Assembly (NCBI RefSeq): GCF_001425265.1
Contig: NZ_LMEC01000021.1
Coordinates: 248,001 to 312,000 of the forward strand
DNA length: 64,000 bases
From: Massilia sp. Root418
GTDB taxonomy: Bacteria > Pseudomonadota > Gammaproteobacteria > Burkholderiales > Burkholderiaceae_D
Direction of reading: 5' to 3'
Shown: piece after piece, positions 54,117 through 63,403 of the stretch
Layout of the letters: each line of letters begins with the position of its first letter
Numbering within the stretch: position 1 is the stretch's first letter
Translations under genes and position numbers: made by a program
Notes under the pieces: model-generated
What the model saw: only the letters and a program-made list of their open reading frames with translations
Database searches by the model: none
Told to the model about the DNA's origin: nothing

Positions 54117-54145
54117 AAAGCGGACCTGCGGGTCCGCTTTTTTTT
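54117..54145 (+). terminator. Intrinsic terminator of the TonB receptor gene
   Basis: AAAGCGGACC (54117-54126) pairs with GGTCCGCTTT (54131-54140) over the loop TGCG and runs into a T-tract to 54145. Strong intrinsic terminator; the nucleotidase operon downstream thus needs its own promoter. Confidence 0.95.
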
Positions 54146-54244
54146 GAGCCGTCTTTTTTGTATCAGCCTTGTTTCGGCGGCGCAGTGGCGGCGCCGTTTC
54201 AGGTATGCTGCAATTCTTTTCCGTAGCGCTTTTTTCCCTTCGCA

Positions 54245-55945
54245 ATGACCACATTTTTCAAGCTCCGCGCCGGCGCGCTGGCAATGGCCGCCGCGCTGCT
54301 GGCCGGCTGCGCCAGCCAGCGTCCCGCCACCGTGGTGGACATCAACATCGCCACCCTGAACGACTTCCATGGCTACATCGAAGCGAGCAAATTCACCTAC
54401 ACCGACGCGCGCGGCAATGAACGCAGCCAGCTGGCCGGCGGCATCGACACCATCGCCGCCGCGCTGCAGGCCTGGCGCAAGGAAGACCCGCAGCTGCTGC
54501 TGGTGGGCGCGGGCGACCTGATCGGCGCCAGCCCGGCCATCTCCTCCATGTGGGCCGACGAGACCACCCTGGGCGCGCTCAACCTGCTGCGCATGAACGC
54601 CACCTCGGTGGGCAACCATGAATTCGATGCCGGCCGCGCCGAGCTGCTGCGCCAGCAGAAGGGCGGCTGCGTGTCGCCGCGGCCGGACAAGGCCTGCAAA
54701 TTCGAGCCGGTCTACCCCGGCGCCAAATTCCAGTACCTGGCCGCCAACGTGGTGGACATGGCCACCGGCAAGCCCTTCCTGCCGGCCTATCACGTGGAGG
54801 AGGTACGCGGCGTGAAGGTGGGCTTCATCGGCGCCGTGCTCAAGGACACGGCGCAGGTGGTGCTGGCCTCCGGCATCGCCGGCCTGCAGTTCAACGACGA
54901 GGCGCAAGCGATCAACCGCGTGCTGCCGGAGCTGCGCGCGCAGGGCGTGAACGTGTTCGTGGTGCTGATTCACCAGGGCGGCCGCACCAAGGATGCGCTG
55001 GACCAGCCGGACTGCCCCAACCTGCAAGGCGAAATCGTGGACGTGGTGAAGCGCCTCGACCCGGCCGTGCGCGTGGTGATCAGCGGCCATTCGCACAAGG
55101 GCTATCTGTGCCGCGTGGACGGGCGCCTGGTGACGCAGGCTGAAACGGCGGGCCACGTCATGTCGCGCATCACCCTGAGCGTGGACACGGCCAGCAACAG
55201 CGTGGTGGGCGAGCGCGCGCGCAACGTGGTGATGGAGCAGGACCGCTACCCGGCCGATCCGGCCATGGTGGCCTACATGGACACCGTGCGCAAGCGCAGC
55301 GCCGAAGTGCTGGGCAAGCCGGTGGCGCGCCTGGCCGTGGCCAGAGTGGCGCGCGCCACGGGCGACGACAGCAGCGAATCGGCCATCGGCAACCTGGTGG
55401 CGGACTCCATGCTGGCGGCCGCCAAGCCGTATGGCGCGCAGATCGCCTTCATGAACCGCGGCGGCCTGCGCAACGACCTGCTGTCGGGCGCCGGCAACGT
55501 GGCCGCGCTGTCGCACCTGCACGCCGTGCTGCCGTTCGGGAATACCCTGGACGTGATGAACCTCACCGGCGCGCAGTTGCGCGCGCTGCTCGAAGAGCAG
55601 TGGCGCGAAGGCCGTAATATTTCGCGCGGCCTGCTGCAAGTGTCCGAGGGCTTCAGCTATCAATGGGATGGGAAGAAGCCGGAAGGCCAGCGCGTGGTGC
55701 CGGGCAGCGTGCTGCTGCACGGCGTGCCCATCGAGGACGGCGCCAGCTACCGCGTGGTGACCAACCACTTCCTGGCCGAGGGCGGCGATTACTACCCGAC
55801 CTTCGCGCGCGGCACCGGCCGCGCCCCCACCACCATACGCGACATCGACGCGCTGGCCGGCTACCTGGTCCAGCGCGACCGCGACGGCAAGCCTGCCGGC
55901 GCGGCCCGCCAGGCCGGCCGCGTGCAGCGCCTGCAATCACCATGA
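54245..55945 (+). CDS. Lipoprotein 5'-nucleotidase / UshA-like phosphoesterase
   Basis: The 566-residue protein has a lipobox LLAGC (C22) and two UshA-type domains. The N-terminal metallophosphoesterase has NDFHGYIEASK, GAGDLIGASPAIS, GNHEFDAG and SGHSHKGYLC. The C-terminal 5'-nucleotidase domain has AIGNLVADSML, NRGGLRNDL and LPFGNTLDVMNLTGAQ. It should dephosphorylate nucleotides to nucleosides in the periplasm or on the outer membrane. An unusual KGGCVSPRPDKACKFEPVY loop with two Cys is inserted after GNHEFD. Next in line, after 17 bases, is the PLD gene. Confidence 0.93.
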   Translation: MTTFFKLRAGALAMAAALLAGCASQRPATVVDINIATLNDFHGYIEASKFTYTDARGNERSQLAGGIDTIAAALQAWRKEDPQLLLVGAGDLIGASPAISSMWADETTLGALNLLRMNATSVGNHEFDAGRAELLRQQKGGCVSPRPDKACKFEPVYPGAKFQYLAANVVDMATGKPFLPAYHVEEVRGVKVGFIGAVLKDTAQVVLASGIAGLQFNDEAQAINRVLPELRAQGVNVFVVLIHQGGRTKDALDQPDCPNLQGEIVDVVKRLDPAVRVVISGHSHKGYLCRVDGRLVTQAETAGHVMSRITLSVDTASNSVVGERARNVVMEQDRYPADPAMVAYMDTVRKRSAEVLGKPVARLAVARVARATGDDSSESAIGNLVADSMLAAAKPYGAQIAFMNRGGLRNDLLSGAGNVAALSHLHAVLPFGNTLDVMNLTGAQLRALLEEQWREGRNISRGLLQVSEGFSYQWDGKKPEGQRVVPGSVLLHGVPIEDGASYRVVTNHFLAEGGDYYPTFARGTGRAPTTIRDIDALAGYLVQRDRDGKPAGAARQAGRVQRLQSP

Positions 55946-55962
55946 CAACCAAGGAGTCCACC

Positions 55963-57180
55963 ATGCGCAAACTCTTCCTCTCAGCACTGCTGGCAGCGGG
56001 CTTCGGCAGCGCCCGCGCCGATTTCAGCATCCCCGGCTACGAGCTGGTGCTGACCACGCCGGTGGAAACCACGCTGGCCAACCCGGACCTGCGCGAAGCG
56101 GCGGCGGTGTGGGCGGAGCTGTTCGACAACGCCAGGAAGGACATCGCCATCGGCCAGTTCTACGCCGTGGTGCGCGAGGGCAGCGCCTTCGAGAAGGTGT
56201 TCGAGCGGCTGGAGGCGGCGGGCAAGCGCGGCGTGAAGATCCGCTTCCTGCTCGACAAGAAGGGCATCGGCCTGTCCGAAGCGCCCACCATCGAGCGCCT
56301 GAAGGCCATTCCCAACCTGGAACTGCGCATACTTGATTACAACCAGCTGACCGGCAACGGCATCATCCACGCCAAGTACCTGGTGGTGGACCACCAGGTG
56401 GCGTACATGGGCAGCCAGAACTTCGACTGGCGCTCGTTCGCGCACATCCACGAAACCGGCCTGCGCATCACGGACGGCAAGGTGGTCAAGCAGATCCAGG
56501 CCATCTTCGACCAGGACTGGAACGCCCAGTCGCGCCTGGCGCACGGCCAGCGCGTGGCGGAAATCGGCACGGCGGTGTCGAGCGCGAACTACGCGCCGGA
56601 CGCCTTCCTGATGGCCAGTCCCTACGCCTACAATCCGCCCGGCGTGGCCGATTCCGAGCGCGGCCTGCCGGCCCTGCTGGAGGAGGCGCAAAGCGAAGTG
56701 CGGGTGCAGCTGCTGGACTACGCGCCGCTCAGCTACGGGCCGAAGGGTACGCGTCCCTACTATCCGGTGGTGGACAACGCGGTGCGCGCCGCCGCGCAGC
56801 GCGGCGTGAAGATCAAGCTGATGGTATCGAACTGGAACACCGAGGCGCCCGCCATCGCCTACCTGAAAAGCCTGGCGATGCTGCCCAACGTGGAAGTGCG
56901 CGTGGTCACATTGCCGAAGGCATCGGACGGTTTCATCCCGTTCGCGCGCGTCATCCACAGCAAGACCATGAGCATCGACGGCAAGGTGGCCTGGGTGGGC
57001 ACCAGCAACTGGGCCGGCGGCTACTTCGACCTGTCGCGCAACCTGGAAGTGGTGATGCGCAATGCGCAGATGGCACAGCGCCTGGCCGCGCTGCACCAGC
57101 AGCTGTGGGACTCGTCGTACGCCGCGCCGCTGGACGTGAACAAGAACTATCCGAAACCTAGCAAAGGGAAAGAAGAATAA
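55963..57180 (+). CDS. Secreted phospholipase D-family (HKD) protein
   Basis: The 405-residue protein has a signal peptide (RKLFLSALLAAGFGSARA) and two complete HKD motifs: HAKYLVVDHQ (H136, K138, D143) and HSKTMSIDGK (H332, K334, D339). Each is followed by the GSQNFD or GTSNWAGG stretch. Two HKD motifs support phosphodiester cleavage. The family includes lipases and nucleases (PLD3/4-like architecture). With a 5'-nucleotidase upstream and an S1/P1 nuclease downstream, nucleic acid or nucleotide cleavage is favoured over phospholipid. The stop directly abuts the next ATG. Translation of all three genes appears coupled. Confidence 0.9.
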   Translation: MRKLFLSALLAAGFGSARADFSIPGYELVLTTPVETTLANPDLREAAAVWAELFDNARKDIAIGQFYAVVREGSAFEKVFERLEAAGKRGVKIRFLLDKKGIGLSEAPTIERLKAIPNLELRILDYNQLTGNGIIHAKYLVVDHQVAYMGSQNFDWRSFAHIHETGLRITDGKVVKQIQAIFDQDWNAQSRLAHGQRVAEIGTAVSSANYAPDAFLMASPYAYNPPGVADSERGLPALLEEAQSEVRVQLLDYAPLSYGPKGTRPYYPVVDNAVRAAAQRGVKIKLMVSNWNTEAPAIAYLKSLAMLPNVEVRVVTLPKASDGFIPFARVIHSKTMSIDGKVAWVGTSNWAGGYFDLSRNLEVVMRNAQMAQRLAALHQQLWDSSYAAPLDVNKNYPKPSKGKEE

Positions 57181-58290
57181 ATGAAGAAGCTCGCATGTGT
57201 GCTGGCGCTGGGCGCCGCCTTTGTATCGACCAACGCGCTGGCCTGGGGTAACGATGGCCACCGCATCGTCGGTGCCATCGCCGACCAGCTGATCAAGGGC
57301 AGCTACGCCGAGAAGCAGGTGCGCGCGCTGCTCCTGCCGGGCGAGAGCCTGGAGAAGGTCTCCACCTGGATGGACTGCGTGAAGGGCACGTATTGCGGCC
57401 CGCAGACGCCGGAGATGACCGACTACACGGCCGCCAACCCCAAGCACACGGAATACCATTACACCGACGTGCCCTTCCAGCTCGATGAGTACCACGACCA
57501 CGGCGTGGGCACCGAGGAGCACGACATCGTGCAGTCGCTGCGCCAGGCCATCTGGGTCCTGCAGGGCAAGGACGGCGCAGCCGTCAATCCGCACAAGTTC
57601 ACCAGGCGCCAGGCCCTGCTGCTGCTGGCCCACCTGGCAGGCGACGTGCACCAGCCGCTGCACGTGGGGTCGGCCTTTATCAGCAAGGATGGCGTGTTCG
57701 TGGTGCCGCTCAAGCAGGAGCAGATCGACGGCGTCAACATCTTCAATCCGCAGGGCGGCAACAACATGCTGCTGGACGACGCGCGCATTGCGGCCCTGGG
57801 CGGCGCGCTGATTCCTGCGCCGGCGCCGAAGGAAAGCGAGGGCGCCAAGCCCGCCGCCGCCGCCGGTGTTCCGGCGGCCGCCGACGCCAAGCCGGCCGTG
57901 AAGACCAAGCCCTTCCACTCCTACTGGGACACCACCGTGGTGGACTACGCCATGCGCCGCGTGAGCGCGCGCACGCCGGAGCAGTTCGCGCAGATCGCCA
58001 TCGCCGGCAAGCCGGCCGTGGCGCTCAACACCGGCGACCCCGCCGAGTGGCCGTACCAGTGGGCCAACGATGCGCTGGCGGTGGCCAAGGCTGCGCACGC
58101 AGACGTGACCGTGGGCCCGGCCGGCAAGCAGACCAGCCGAAACGGCACCGTCTACACCGTGTGGCAGCTGAACGTGCCGGACAACTATCCGGTGCCGTCG
58201 TCGGCCATCGCCAAGGAGCAGCTGGTCAAGGGCGGCTACCACCTGGCGTCGCTGCTGCAGGCCATCTGGCCCGAGCCGGCGGCAAAGTAA
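57181..58290 (+). CDS. Secreted S1/P1 nuclease
   Basis: S1/P1 nucleases are trinuclear zinc enzymes that cut single-stranded DNA and RNA and remove 3' phosphates. The 369-residue protein has a signal peptide ending AFVSTNALA, so the mature chain starts with W22, the N-terminal Trp that binds zinc in this family (WGNDGHRIVG, H27). Other parts are LPGESLEKVSTWMD, HYTDVPF and AHLAGDVHQPLHVG, and a distal HSYWDTTVVD. A Pro/Ala-rich stretch near residues 213-240 is inserted before the last zinc part. It abuts the PLD gene without a gap. Confidence 0.93.
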   Translation: MKKLACVLALGAAFVSTNALAWGNDGHRIVGAIADQLIKGSYAEKQVRALLLPGESLEKVSTWMDCVKGTYCGPQTPEMTDYTAANPKHTEYHYTDVPFQLDEYHDHGVGTEEHDIVQSLRQAIWVLQGKDGAAVNPHKFTRRQALLLLAHLAGDVHQPLHVGSAFISKDGVFVVPLKQEQIDGVNIFNPQGGNNMLLDDARIAALGGALIPAPAPKESEGAKPAAAAGVPAAADAKPAVKTKPFHSYWDTTVVDYAMRRVSARTPEQFAQIAIAGKPAVALNTGDPAEWPYQWANDALAVAKAAHADVTVGPAGKQTSRNGTVYTVWQLNVPDNYPVPSSAIAKEQLVKGGYHLASLLQAIWPEPAAK

Positions 58291-58291
58291 G

Positions 58292-59206
58292 CTATTTGGC
58301 GGCGGGCGGCCGGTACCATAACTCCGGCCGGTTCAGCGGCGTCTCCGGCGAGATGCCGGGATGGCGCAGCGACAGCACGCGGCGCTTGTCCAGGCCGCAG
58401 CGCTCGATCACCGGGCCCTTGTGCTTGCGGAACAGGGCGTTCAGCGTCCCGTCCTGCACCATGCTTTCCAGGCCGGCCGTGATGCGCCTGGCCAGCCGTT
58501 CGCCCTCGGCGTCGCGCCGCACGAAGAGGTAGCGCGGCAGGGGGTACTCCAGCAGCAGGCTCGGTTCCAGCGCCATGCCGGGATACAGGGCCCCGGCCTC
58601 ACGCAGCTCGCGCGGCGCTTCATCCACCCCGCGCGAATAAAAATCGAAGCGGCCCGCCATCAGCATCGAATACAGGCGTTCATAGGTGCCCTCGATCACC
58701 TCGATGCCGGCCGCGCGCAGGATGGCCACGTCGGCCCAGTCCTTGCCCTGGCCGGCGCGCATGGCGCGCAGGTCCGGCACGCTGCGGATGGCCGCGAAAC
58801 GCGGCAGGTCGGCTGCGCGCACCAGGAACACGCGCAAGCCCAGCAGGCCTTTATCGATGGGGATGCGGATCGGCAGGAACTGCTGCTCCACCGCCGGCGA
58901 GGTGGCGCGCGCGAGCACGTTGATGCGGCCCTGCGGCAGCGTCAGCTCCTGCGCCACGCGCGGCGGCGACATGGCTTCGCCCAGCTGCCGCATCTCGAAC
59001 GGCCCGAAGGCCGCAGCGGACTTCTCCAGCGCGGTGCGCAGGATCAGCCAGTCGTAGTCGTAGCGGTTGTCCAGCGTGTCGATGTGGCGTGGATAGACGA
59101 CGAGCTGCGGGGCGGTGCGCGCGTGTGCGCTGCCGAGCAGCGGCAGCAGGCAGCCGGACACGCTGCCCTGGAGGAACCGCCTGCGGGTGGGGAAGGAGCT
59201 CGCCAT
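58292..59206 (-). CDS. Tat-exported solute-binding-like protein
   Basis: The 304-residue protein has a twin-arginine leader (TRRRFLQGSVSGCLLPLLGSAHA) and looks like an SBP_bac_3-type periplasmic binding protein. The landmarks are DYDWLILRTALEKSAAAFGP near the start, IPIDKGLLGLRVFLV, and RRDAEGERLARRITAGLESMVQDGTLNALFRKH near the end. No permease or ATPase is nearby, so a sensor or orphan binding protein is likely. ATG 59206 is chosen, since the upstream open frame lacks a leader. It is convergent with the S1/P1 gene with one base between stops. Confidence 0.75.
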   Translation of the reverse strand: MASSFPTRRRFLQGSVSGCLLPLLGSAHARTAPQLVVYPRHIDTLDNRYDYDWLILRTALEKSAAAFGPFEMRQLGEAMSPPRVAQELTLPQGRINVLARATSPAVEQQFLPIRIPIDKGLLGLRVFLVRAADLPRFAAIRSVPDLRAMRAGQGKDWADVAILRAAGIEVIEGTYERLYSMLMAGRFDFYSRGVDEAPRELREAGALYPGMALEPSLLLEYPLPRYLFVRRDAEGERLARRITAGLESMVQDGTLNALFRKHKGPVIERCGLDKRRVLSLRHPGISPETPLNRPELWYRPPAAK

Positions 59207-59398
59207 GCACCCAGTGTGCCACGTCCAGTGGCGCGGCAGCAAGCACCGTACAGACTCGCTTCACATTTGATTGTCAATGTCGCAATTTTTTACAATCGCG
59301 AATGTTAGAATAATTGAATCCTTTTCCAATCATGGACTTAGGCGCTTGGCATGGAACGTGCTCGGCATGGCGTACGCCCATTTCCGCCGGAGCCGTCC

Positions 59399-60019
59399 AT
59401 GACCTTTCTTACGCGCTGTGTCGCCACCCTGCTGGCCTCGCTTGGTATCGGCCTCGGCGGCACGGCATCGGCCGCCACCTTGACCTACGGTTTTGACACC
59501 TTCGGCGACGGCACCAGCCTGAGCACGCAGTACGCGGGACTGACGTTCAGCCATGCCTCCGTGCTCAAGGCGGGCATCAGCCTGAATGAGCTGGCTTTCC
59601 CGCCGCGCTCCGGCGACGGCGTGCTGTTCGACGACGGCGGCCCGATCGAGATCGGCCTGGGTGCGCTGGCCCACAGCGTATCCGTGTACGTCACCTATCT
59701 GGAAGGCCTGACCCTGTCGGCCTACGACAGCAACAACAATCTGCTATCCAGCGCCACGGCGGCCTATCTGGTCAACGTGGCCGACGGCAGCGGCGATCCC
59801 GGCAGCAGCCCCAACGAATTGCTGACCGTGAGCAGCGCGGACGGGCTGATTGCCCGCATCGTGGTCGCTTCCAGCGCCGGCGGCGGCTCCCTGACGCTGG
59901 ACGACCTGACCATCGCCGGCGCCGCCGCCGCAGTGCCGGAACCGGGCACGCTGCCGCTGCTGCTGGCCGGCCTGGGCGCCGCCTGCTGGCGGCGATACCG
60001 GCGGCCGCTGCGGCCTTAG
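59399..60019 (+). CDS. PEP-CTERM secreted protein
   Basis: The 206-residue protein has an N-terminal signal peptide (RCVATLLASLGIGLGGTASA), a body rich in Gly, Ser, Leu and beta strands, and a PEP-CTERM tail. The tail has VPEPGT, a hydrophobic helix (LPLLLAGLGAACW) and a basic end (RRYRRPLRP), at residues 179-206. PEP-CTERM proteins are processed by exosortase, usually in exopolysaccharide-producing Gram-negatives. No exosortase is in the window. I chose ATG 59399. The target of the body is unknown; no family was recognised. Confidence 0.9.
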   Translation: MTFLTRCVATLLASLGIGLGGTASAATLTYGFDTFGDGTSLSTQYAGLTFSHASVLKAGISLNELAFPPRSGDGVLFDDGGPIEIGLGALAHSVSVYVTYLEGLTLSAYDSNNNLLSSATAAYLVNVADGSGDPGSSPNELLTVSSADGLIARIVVASSAGGGSLTLDDLTIAGAAAAVPEPGTLPLLLAGLGAACWRRYRRPLRP

Positions 60020-60097
60020 CATCGGCAGTCCTTCCATTCCACCCCTGGTAAGCAAGCCGCGCAGCGCGCACCGACGCGCGTGCGCCAAGGAGCTAGC

Positions 60098-63000
60098 ATG
60101 CGTCTTCCCCGCACTGTCAAGAAGCTGGCTGCGCTGGCCGGTGCCGTGCTGTTCGGCCAGGCCGCAGCGGGCAACCTCGGCACGCCGGCGCTCAGTCCCG
60201 CCAGCATCACGGCCGGGACCCCGGCCACGGTCCGCTTCACGGTCGCCATCAGCGACCCGAACTATCTGGCGGGCAGCGCCAATGTGCAGCGCCTGAACGC
60301 GGACGGCAGCGTGCAAAGCGTGCTCGGCCTGATGCGCGACGACGGCCAGGGCGGCGACGCTGCCGCCGGGGACCAGGTCTATACGCTCAGCCTGCCGGTG
60401 CAGGAGGCGGCGGCGGGCACGCTGCGCTTCCAGGTGTCGGCAGCCTACAAGCGCGAACTGAAGCGCACGGTGTCGGCGCCGCTCTCGCTCACGGTGAACC
60501 CGGCCACGGCCGCGCCGGCCTTCCGCGCCGCGCGCCTCAGCGTCGGCAGCGTGGCGGCCGGCAGCGGCGTGGTGGCGCTGGCCAGCGCGGAACTGGAAGG
60601 CGGGGTACCGGCCACCATCGTGCTGCAGAAGATCGACAGCGCCGGCAATGTGCTGGCCAGCCTGGGCGCGCTGCACGATGATGGCGCCGAGGGCGACGCG
60701 GCTGCCGGCGACGGCACCTACAGCGTGCGCGCCACATTGCTGGAAAATGCGCCTGGCAACGTGCTGTACCGCATCGCCGCCGGCTTCGCCGGGGTGGCGC
60801 AGCCGGTGTACTCGGCCCAGCTGGCCGTGGTGGTCACCGGCGTGGCCACCGGCGTCACGATCAGCGCGCCCGCCAGCGGCGCTTACCTGAATACCCCCGT
60901 CATCACGGTCTCTGGCCAGGCCGCCGATCCGTCCGCGCAGGTGACGCTGAACGGCGTGCCCGCCGTGCTGAGCGGCACATCGTTCAGTGCGTCCGTGCCG
61001 CTCAACGAGGGGCCCAACACCATCACCGCGGTGGCCGCCAATAGCGGCGGCAGCACCAGCACCAGCAGCATCCTGGTCACCCTGGACACCACCGCGCCCA
61101 AGGTGGAGATCTACAGCCCGTCGGCCGGCGGCAGCACCGGCGCGGCCAGCGTCACCGTCAGCGGCATGGTCAACGACATCGTGGTGGGCACCGTCAACCC
61201 GCAGCAAGCCACGGTCACGGTCAACGGCGTGGCGGCCGAGGTGCTCAACCGCAGCTTCGTGGCGCGCGGCGTGCCGCTGGCGCTGGGTGCCAATACCGTG
61301 CAGGCGGTGGCCACCGACCGCGCCGGCAACCGCGCCACCACCAGCGCGGCCGTCACGCGGGTGGCGGCGGCCGGTTTGACGCTGGTGTCCGGCAACAACC
61401 AGAGCGCGCCGGCCGCCAGCACGCTGCCCGCGCCGTTGGTGGTGGCACTGGCGGGCCCGCAGGGCGCGCCGCTGGCCAACCGGCCCGTGGTGTTCAGGGT
61501 GCTGGGCCTGGACGGCACGCTGGGCGCGAGCAGCGCCGCCCTGGCAGCGGCCGGCGGCGGCCTGTCCGCGCTGGCCGTCAATACCGACAGCGAAGGCAAG
61601 GCGCGGGTGTACTACAAGCTGGGTCGGCGCGCCGGGGCCGGCAACCTGGTCGAGGCCAGCAGCGCCGGCGTGGCCGCCACGGCGGACTTCGTGGCCACCG
61701 GCACGCCCGGCGGCGCCAGCCTGGTGGTGGTCGATTCGGGCAACAGCCAGACCGGCGTGGTGGGCCAGCCGCTGCCACTGCCCTTCATCGCCATCGTCAC
61801 CGACGGCAACAACAACCGCCTGGCCAATGTGCCGGTGACGTTTGCAGTGAAAGAGGGCGGCGGCGGCTTCGGCGTGGCGCGCCTGAAGACCTTCAACACC
61901 ACCAGCGACAGCGATGGCCGGGTGGCGGCCACCCTGGTGCTGGGCCCGGAACAGGGCGTCAACAACAATGTGGTGGAAGCGAATTACAGCGGCGGCACCG
62001 GCTACGCGGCCGCGTTCGCCGCCACCGGCCTGGTGCCGGGGCCTGCGGCGCAAACCCGCATCAGCGGCGTCGTGCTCGACAACAGCAACCAGCCGCTGCC
62101 GGGCGTGACCATCCGGCTGCTGCAGATCACGCAGGGCAACCGCAGCAACATCCCGCAGGAGATGGCCACGGCGGTGCAGACCGATGCGCAAGGCCAGTTC
62201 CTGATGCAGCCGGTGCCGGTCGGCGTGTTCAAGCTGATGACGGACGGCGGCACGGCGCAGCGCGCCGGTACCTGGCCGACCCTGGACTTCGACATGATCA
62301 CGGTGTCCGGCCGCAACAACACCCTGGGCATGCCGATCTTCCTGCCGGAAATCAATCCGGCCAACCGCATCTGCGTCAACGAGACCACCGGCGGCACGCT
62401 GACCCTGGCCGAGGTGCCCGGCTTCGCGCTGACCATCGCGCCCGGCTCGGCCACTTTCCCGGGCGGCGCGCGCAGCGGCTGCGTGTCGGTCACCCCGGTC
62501 AATATGGACAAGGTGCCGATGTCGCCCGGCTTCGGCCAGCAGCCGCGCTTCGTGGTTACCATCCAGCCGGCCGGCACCCACTTCAGCCCGGCCGCCCGCA
62601 TGACCATTCCCAACGTGGACGGCCTGGCGCCGCGCGCCGTCACCGAGATGTATTCCTACGACCACGACCTGGCCAGCTTCGTCGCCATCGGCAGCGCCAC
62701 CGTGAGCGAGGACGGCGCCACCATCACCTCCGACCCCGGTTCCGGCGTCATCAAGGCCGGCTGGCACTGCGGCGGCGACCCCAATACCACCGGCTCGGCC
62801 GGCACCTGCCCCACCTGCAAGCGCTGCGAAGGCACCAGCTGCGTGCCGGTGGCGGACAGCCCGCCCATCGCGCCGGCCGCCGCGTCGCCGGTCCCGCCCG
62901 CCGTGCAGGACGCCGGCGACGCGGTGGCGCTGAACGAATTCGGCGCCAACACCGGCTTCGGCTATACGCCGTCGCTGACCTGCAGCGCGATGTGCGTGGC

Positions 63001-63385
63001 CGGCGGCGAGAAGGCGGGCATGAGCGGCGACATCACGCCGGCCGCCGCCTGGAGCGTCAAGATCCATACGCGGGCCCAGCTGCCCGGCTGCGCGGCCGCC
63101 ACGCGCACGGCCGCCAATATTGCGCGCACCACGACCCATGAGCTGAAACACGCGAGCCTGCTCATGTCCGTCATCAATAACGCGAAAAGCGTGGTCGGCA
63201 CCGTGTATGGTTCCATGCAGGCCTGCACGCAGGCCAAGACCGCCGCGATCAGCCAGCTGCAGGCGGCCTGGAGCGCCATGGTGGCGCGGCAGGTGGCGCA
63301 CACCGATTTTGCCGGCGAGATGCGCTACGGCTTTGCTTGCCAGGGCGGGGTGACAGTCGAGGTCCCAAGTGGTACAACATACTGA
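60098..63385 (+). CDS. Large secreted Ig-like repeat protein with HELKH motif
   Basis: The 1095-residue protein has a leader (KKLAALAGAVLFGQAAAG) followed by several beta-sandwich repeats. These show the recurring VTGVATGVTISAPASGAYLNTP, VNGV(A/P)A and NTV/NTI(T/Q)AVA patterns and a Big-1-like stretch. A carboxypeptidase-regulatory-like part follows (GVVLDNSNQPLPGVTIRLLQ), then a Cys cluster (CPTCKRCEGTSC) and a final domain with HELKH (H1014-H1018). HExxH is the zinc-peptidase signature, and the surroundings resemble DUF922-type predicted secreted proteases. The upstream start at 60080 is alternative. No clear anchor at the end. The next gene starts 19 bases on and is probably co-expressed. 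Confidence 0.82.
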   Translation: MRLPRTVKKLAALAGAVLFGQAAAGNLGTPALSPASITAGTPATVRFTVAISDPNYLAGSANVQRLNADGSVQSVLGLMRDDGQGGDAAAGDQVYTLSLPVQEAAAGTLRFQVSAAYKRELKRTVSAPLSLTVNPATAAPAFRAARLSVGSVAAGSGVVALASAELEGGVPATIVLQKIDSAGNVLASLGALHDDGAEGDAAAGDGTYSVRATLLENAPGNVLYRIAAGFAGVAQPVYSAQLAVVVTGVATGVTISAPASGAYLNTPVITVSGQAADPSAQVTLNGVPAVLSGTSFSASVPLNEGPNTITAVAANSGGSTSTSSILVTLDTTAPKVEIYSPSAGGSTGAASVTVSGMVNDIVVGTVNPQQATVTVNGVAAEVLNRSFVARGVPLALGANTVQAVATDRAGNRATTSAAVTRVAAAGLTLVSGNNQSAPAASTLPAPLVVALAGPQGAPLANRPVVFRVLGLDGTLGASSAALAAAGGGLSALAVNTDSEGKARVYYKLGRRAGAGNLVEASSAGVAATADFVATGTPGGASLVVVDSGNSQTGVVGQPLPLPFIAIVTDGNNNRLANVPVTFAVKEGGGGFGVARLKTFNTTSDSDGRVAATLVLGPEQGVNNNVVEANYSGGTGYAAAFAATGLVPGPAAQTRISGVVLDNSNQPLPGVTIRLLQITQGNRSNIPQEMATAVQTDAQGQFLMQPVPVGVFKLMTDGGTAQRAGTWPTLDFDMITVSGRNNTLGMPIFLPEINPANRICVNETTGGTLTLAEVPGFALTIAPGSATFPGGARSGCVSVTPVNMDKVPMSPGFGQQPRFVVTIQPAGTHFSPAARMTIPNVDGLAPRAVTEMYSYDHDLASFVAIGSATVSEDGATITSDPGSGVIKAGWHCGGDPNTTGSAGTCPTCKRCEGTSCVPVADSPPIAPAAASPVPPAVQDAGDAVALNEFGANTGFGYTPSLTCSAMCVAGGEKAGMSGDITPAAAWSVKIHTRAQLPGCAAATRTAANIARTTTHELKHASLLMSVINNAKSVVGTVYGSMQACTQAKTAAISQLQAAWSAMVARQVAHTDFAGEMRYGFACQGGVTVEVPSGTTY

Positions 63386-63403
63386 TTGTGGTGGGAGAAC
63401 CGT

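Noticed and set aside
51672-54254. Reverse-strand open frame of about 860 codons under the TonB receptor
   Set aside because: No motif and unlike any protein; it mirrors the receptor's codon bias, while the plus-strand gene has a signal peptide, plug and barrel end.
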